Of a stretch of 6,626 nucleotides of DNA, positions 5,560 through 6,626 are shown one piece after another (position 1 is the stretch's first letter; each line of letters begins with the position of its first letter). Location: contig CAUADW010000083.1 of the NCBI GenBank assembly GCA_958427895.1, positions 1 through 6,626 on the forward strand, written 5' to 3'. Both the position numbers and the translations under genes were made by a program. The notes under the pieces were generated by a model. That model saw only the letters and a list, made by a program, of their open reading frames with translations, made no database searches and was not told the origin of the DNA. The DNA comes from an uncultured Collinsella sp. Its GTDB lineage: Bacteria; Actinomycetota; Coriobacteriia; Coriobacteriales; Coriobacteriaceae.

Positions 5560-6333
5560 CTATCCCAGCTCCTGCATGCGGCGGTAGATTTCGCAGATGC
5601 CCTTAATGGTGAGTTGGCCATCGACCACGTCGAAGGCATCGGTCGAATCGGCGACGATGCTGGCGAGACCGCCCGTGGCGATAACGGTGGCATCCTCGCG
5701 GCCCAGCTCGCGCTTCATGCGCGCGACCAGGCCCTCGGCCATGGCAGCGGCGCCCGTTACGGCGCCGACCTTGATGCACTCCTCGGTATCGCGGCCGATG
5801 GCGTGCTCGGGCGCCTCGAGCGGCACGCTGGCGAGCTTGGCGGCACGGGCGGCAAGCGCGTCCATGGAGATGCGAATGCCCGGCGCGATCGCTCCGCCAA
5901 TGTAATAACCGTCCTCATCGATGACGTCGATATTGGTCGCGGTGCCAAAGTCCACCACGATTGCCGGCGCGCCGTAGAAAGTTTCGGCCGCAACGGCGTT
6001 AGCGACGCGATCGGCGCCTACGGCCTGGGGACGCGCCGCGCGCAGCTTGGTCACCGCGGCCGTCTGCGGCCCGATGACGATGGCGTCCGCGGCAATGCGG
6101 TCGGCCACGGCGTGCCATTCGCGCGAGAGCTGCGGCACCACGCCGGCAAAGGCGATCGCGTCGACCGCGTCGAGCGAAAGGCCGTACATCTTAAAGAAAC
6201 CCATCAGGCGCACATGGATCTCGTCGGCGGTATAGGAGCGGTCGGTGGGCATGCGCCACGACTGCACCAGCTCGTCTCCGTCAAACAGGCCCATGGCCGT
6301 CTGCGTGTTTCCCATATCGATAGCGAGCAGCAT
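5560..6333 (-). CDS. coaX: Type III pantothenate kinase
   Basis: The 257-residue product phosphorylates pantothenate, the first committed step of coenzyme A synthesis. It has the ASKHA-fold motifs of the CoaX family: DMGNTQT (6-12, phosphate loop), PxxGADRVANAVAA (102-116, with the catalytic-base aspartate D108), VVDFGTATNIDVID (126-139), GGAIAPGIRIS (146-156) and ATGGLA (219-224). CoaX enzymes need a monovalent cation, have a high Km for ATP and resist feedback by CoA. The length is normal. The start at 6333 is chosen because GGGAG (6339-6343) lies five bases upstream; an in-frame ATG at 6354 has no ribosome binding site, and the frame extending further would run through the tRNA. Its neighbour is a biotin-ligase-like gene, consistent with the common birA-coaX adjacency, though here the two genes are convergent. 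Confidence 0.96.
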   Translation of the reverse strand: MLLAIDMGNTQTAMGLFDGDELVQSWRMPTDRSYTADEIHVRLMGFFKMYGLSLDAVDAIAFAGVVPQLSREWHAVADRIAADAIVIGPQTAAVTKLRAARPQAVGADRVANAVAAETFYGAPAIVVDFGTATNIDVIDEDGYYIGGAIAPGIRISMDALAARAAKLASVPLEAPEHAIGRDTEECIKVGAVTGAAAMAEGLVARMKRELGREDATVIATGGLASIVADSTDAFDVVDGQLTIKGICEIYRRMQELG

Positions 6334-6369
6334 GTCTACTCCCAGTGTTGGCATAAAAGGACGCGCACC

Positions 6370-6375
6370 ATTGTA
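6370..6375 (-). promoter_or_regulatory. Candidate -10 element for coaX
   Basis: On the minus strand TACAAT (within TATACAAT) lies about 37 bp upstream of the coaX start codon, giving a leader of roughly 30 nt. It is the same hexamer as the candidate folP -10. No good -35 hexamer is visible at 16-18 bp spacing; the upstream stretch is GC-rich. Confidence 0.4.
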
Positions 6376-6469
6376 TACGCGCCGCCGACGGCACTCGGCT
6401 GCGATTCGTTTACGGTGATAGGGGCTGAGGGGTTTAAATATGAAGGAATTATGCTCCACGAGTTTTTCC

Positions 6470-6498
6470 TTGCCGTTTACCGAACTCCCGCGTAATAT
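6470..6498 (+). promoter_or_regulatory. Candidate promoter for the initiator tRNA
   Basis: TTGCCG at 6470-6475 and TAATAT at 6493-6498 are separated by exactly 17 bp, each matching the sigma-70 consensus at four of six positions. Transcription would start near 6505, leaving a 5' leader of about 25 nt for RNase P to remove. The position directly upstream of a stable-RNA gene in an otherwise empty 196-bp gap supports it. Confidence 0.5.
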
Positions 6499-6529
6499 TC
6501 TTTCTTGCGCACATGAGGCGCCCAGACAT

Positions 6530-6606
6530 TGCGGGGTGGAGCAGTCTGGTAGCTCGCCGGGCTCATAACCCGGAGGTCGTAGGTTCAAATCCTGCCCCCG
6601 CGACCA
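6530..6606 (+). tRNA. Initiator tRNA-fMet (CAT)
   Basis: A complete cloverleaf can be drawn. The D stem is 6539-6542 with 6552-6555, the anticodon stem 6557-6561 with 6569-6573, the T stem 6579-6583 with 6591-6595, and the acceptor stem 6530-6536 with 6596-6602. The anticodon is CAT at 6564-6566. It is an initiator rather than an elongator: three consecutive G-C pairs (GGG 6559-6561 with CCC 6569-6571) end the anticodon stem, the D stem carries the A11-U24 pair (A6540-T6554), and pair 1-72 is not Watson-Crick. That end pair is T6530 with G6602, a U-G wobble rather than the usual bacterial C-A mismatch. The discriminator is A6603 and CCA is encoded (6604-6606). The tRNA would start every protein chain after formylation. 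Confidence 0.95.
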
Positions 6607-6626
6607 AGAACTTGCAGCTCGTCGGC

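Noticed and set aside
6451..6495. A 14-codon open frame (MLHEFFLAVYRTPA) with AAGGA just upstream, between coaX and the tRNA
   Set aside because: The Shine-Dalgarno spacing is only three bases, there is no following gene to regulate except a tRNA, and it overlaps the candidate tRNA promoter. A leader peptide is not supported.
6334..6588. N-terminal extension of coaX reading back through the tRNA gene
   Set aside because: The extension encodes antisense tRNA sequence and has no CoaX homology; CoaX proteins begin with the MLLAIDxGNT motif, which here has its own GGGAG at proper spacing.

Overview
The window looks like chromosomal DNA from a GC-rich Gram-positive bacterium. The protein style and the set of genes fit the class Coriobacteriia (Collinsella-like actinobacteria). 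This placement is an inference from sequence style and was not tested by a search. The window is mostly housekeeping genes. No insertion sequence, phage gene, CRISPR array or plasmid marker is visible.

Layout, left to right. Positions 1-300 hold the C-terminal end of an ABC/ECF-type ATPase. Four bases later comes an integral-membrane S-component-like protein (305-1018), so this is the tail of a vitamin-uptake ECF transporter operon. A 63-nt near-perfect hairpin (1043-1105) fills the gap before a convergent exodeoxyribonuclease III / AP endonuclease gene (1168-1980, minus). A divergent intergenic region follows, then a Sir2-type NAD-dependent protein deacylase (2116-2868, plus). After a 95-bp gap with a promoter-like -10 and a hairpin comes one long gene (2964-4712). 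It encodes dihydropteroate synthase fused to HPPK, in the order DHPS-HPPK, with about 140 residues of low-complexity sequence inserted inside the DHPS barrel. Directly abutting it is a biotin-protein-ligase-like gene (4713-5414) that has lost its glycine-rich nucleotide loop and its key lysines. A candidate bidirectional terminator (5454-5481) separates it from the convergent type III pantothenate kinase gene (5560-6333, minus). Near the right edge is an initiator tRNA-fMet (6530-6606, plus) with a plausible sigma-70-type promoter.

How the genes fit together. HPPK and DHPS are consecutive steps of folate synthesis. CoaX makes 4'-phosphopantothenate for coenzyme A. The ligase-like protein belongs to a family commonly found beside coaX (birA-coaX neighbourhoods), so the right half is a cofactor cluster. 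The ECF transporter, the AP endonuclease and the sirtuin are separate transcription units with no obvious functional link to it.

The items most worth a second look are the DHPS insert, the degenerate ligase-like protein, the intergenic hairpin, and the U1-G72 wobble at the end of the initiator tRNA acceptor stem.
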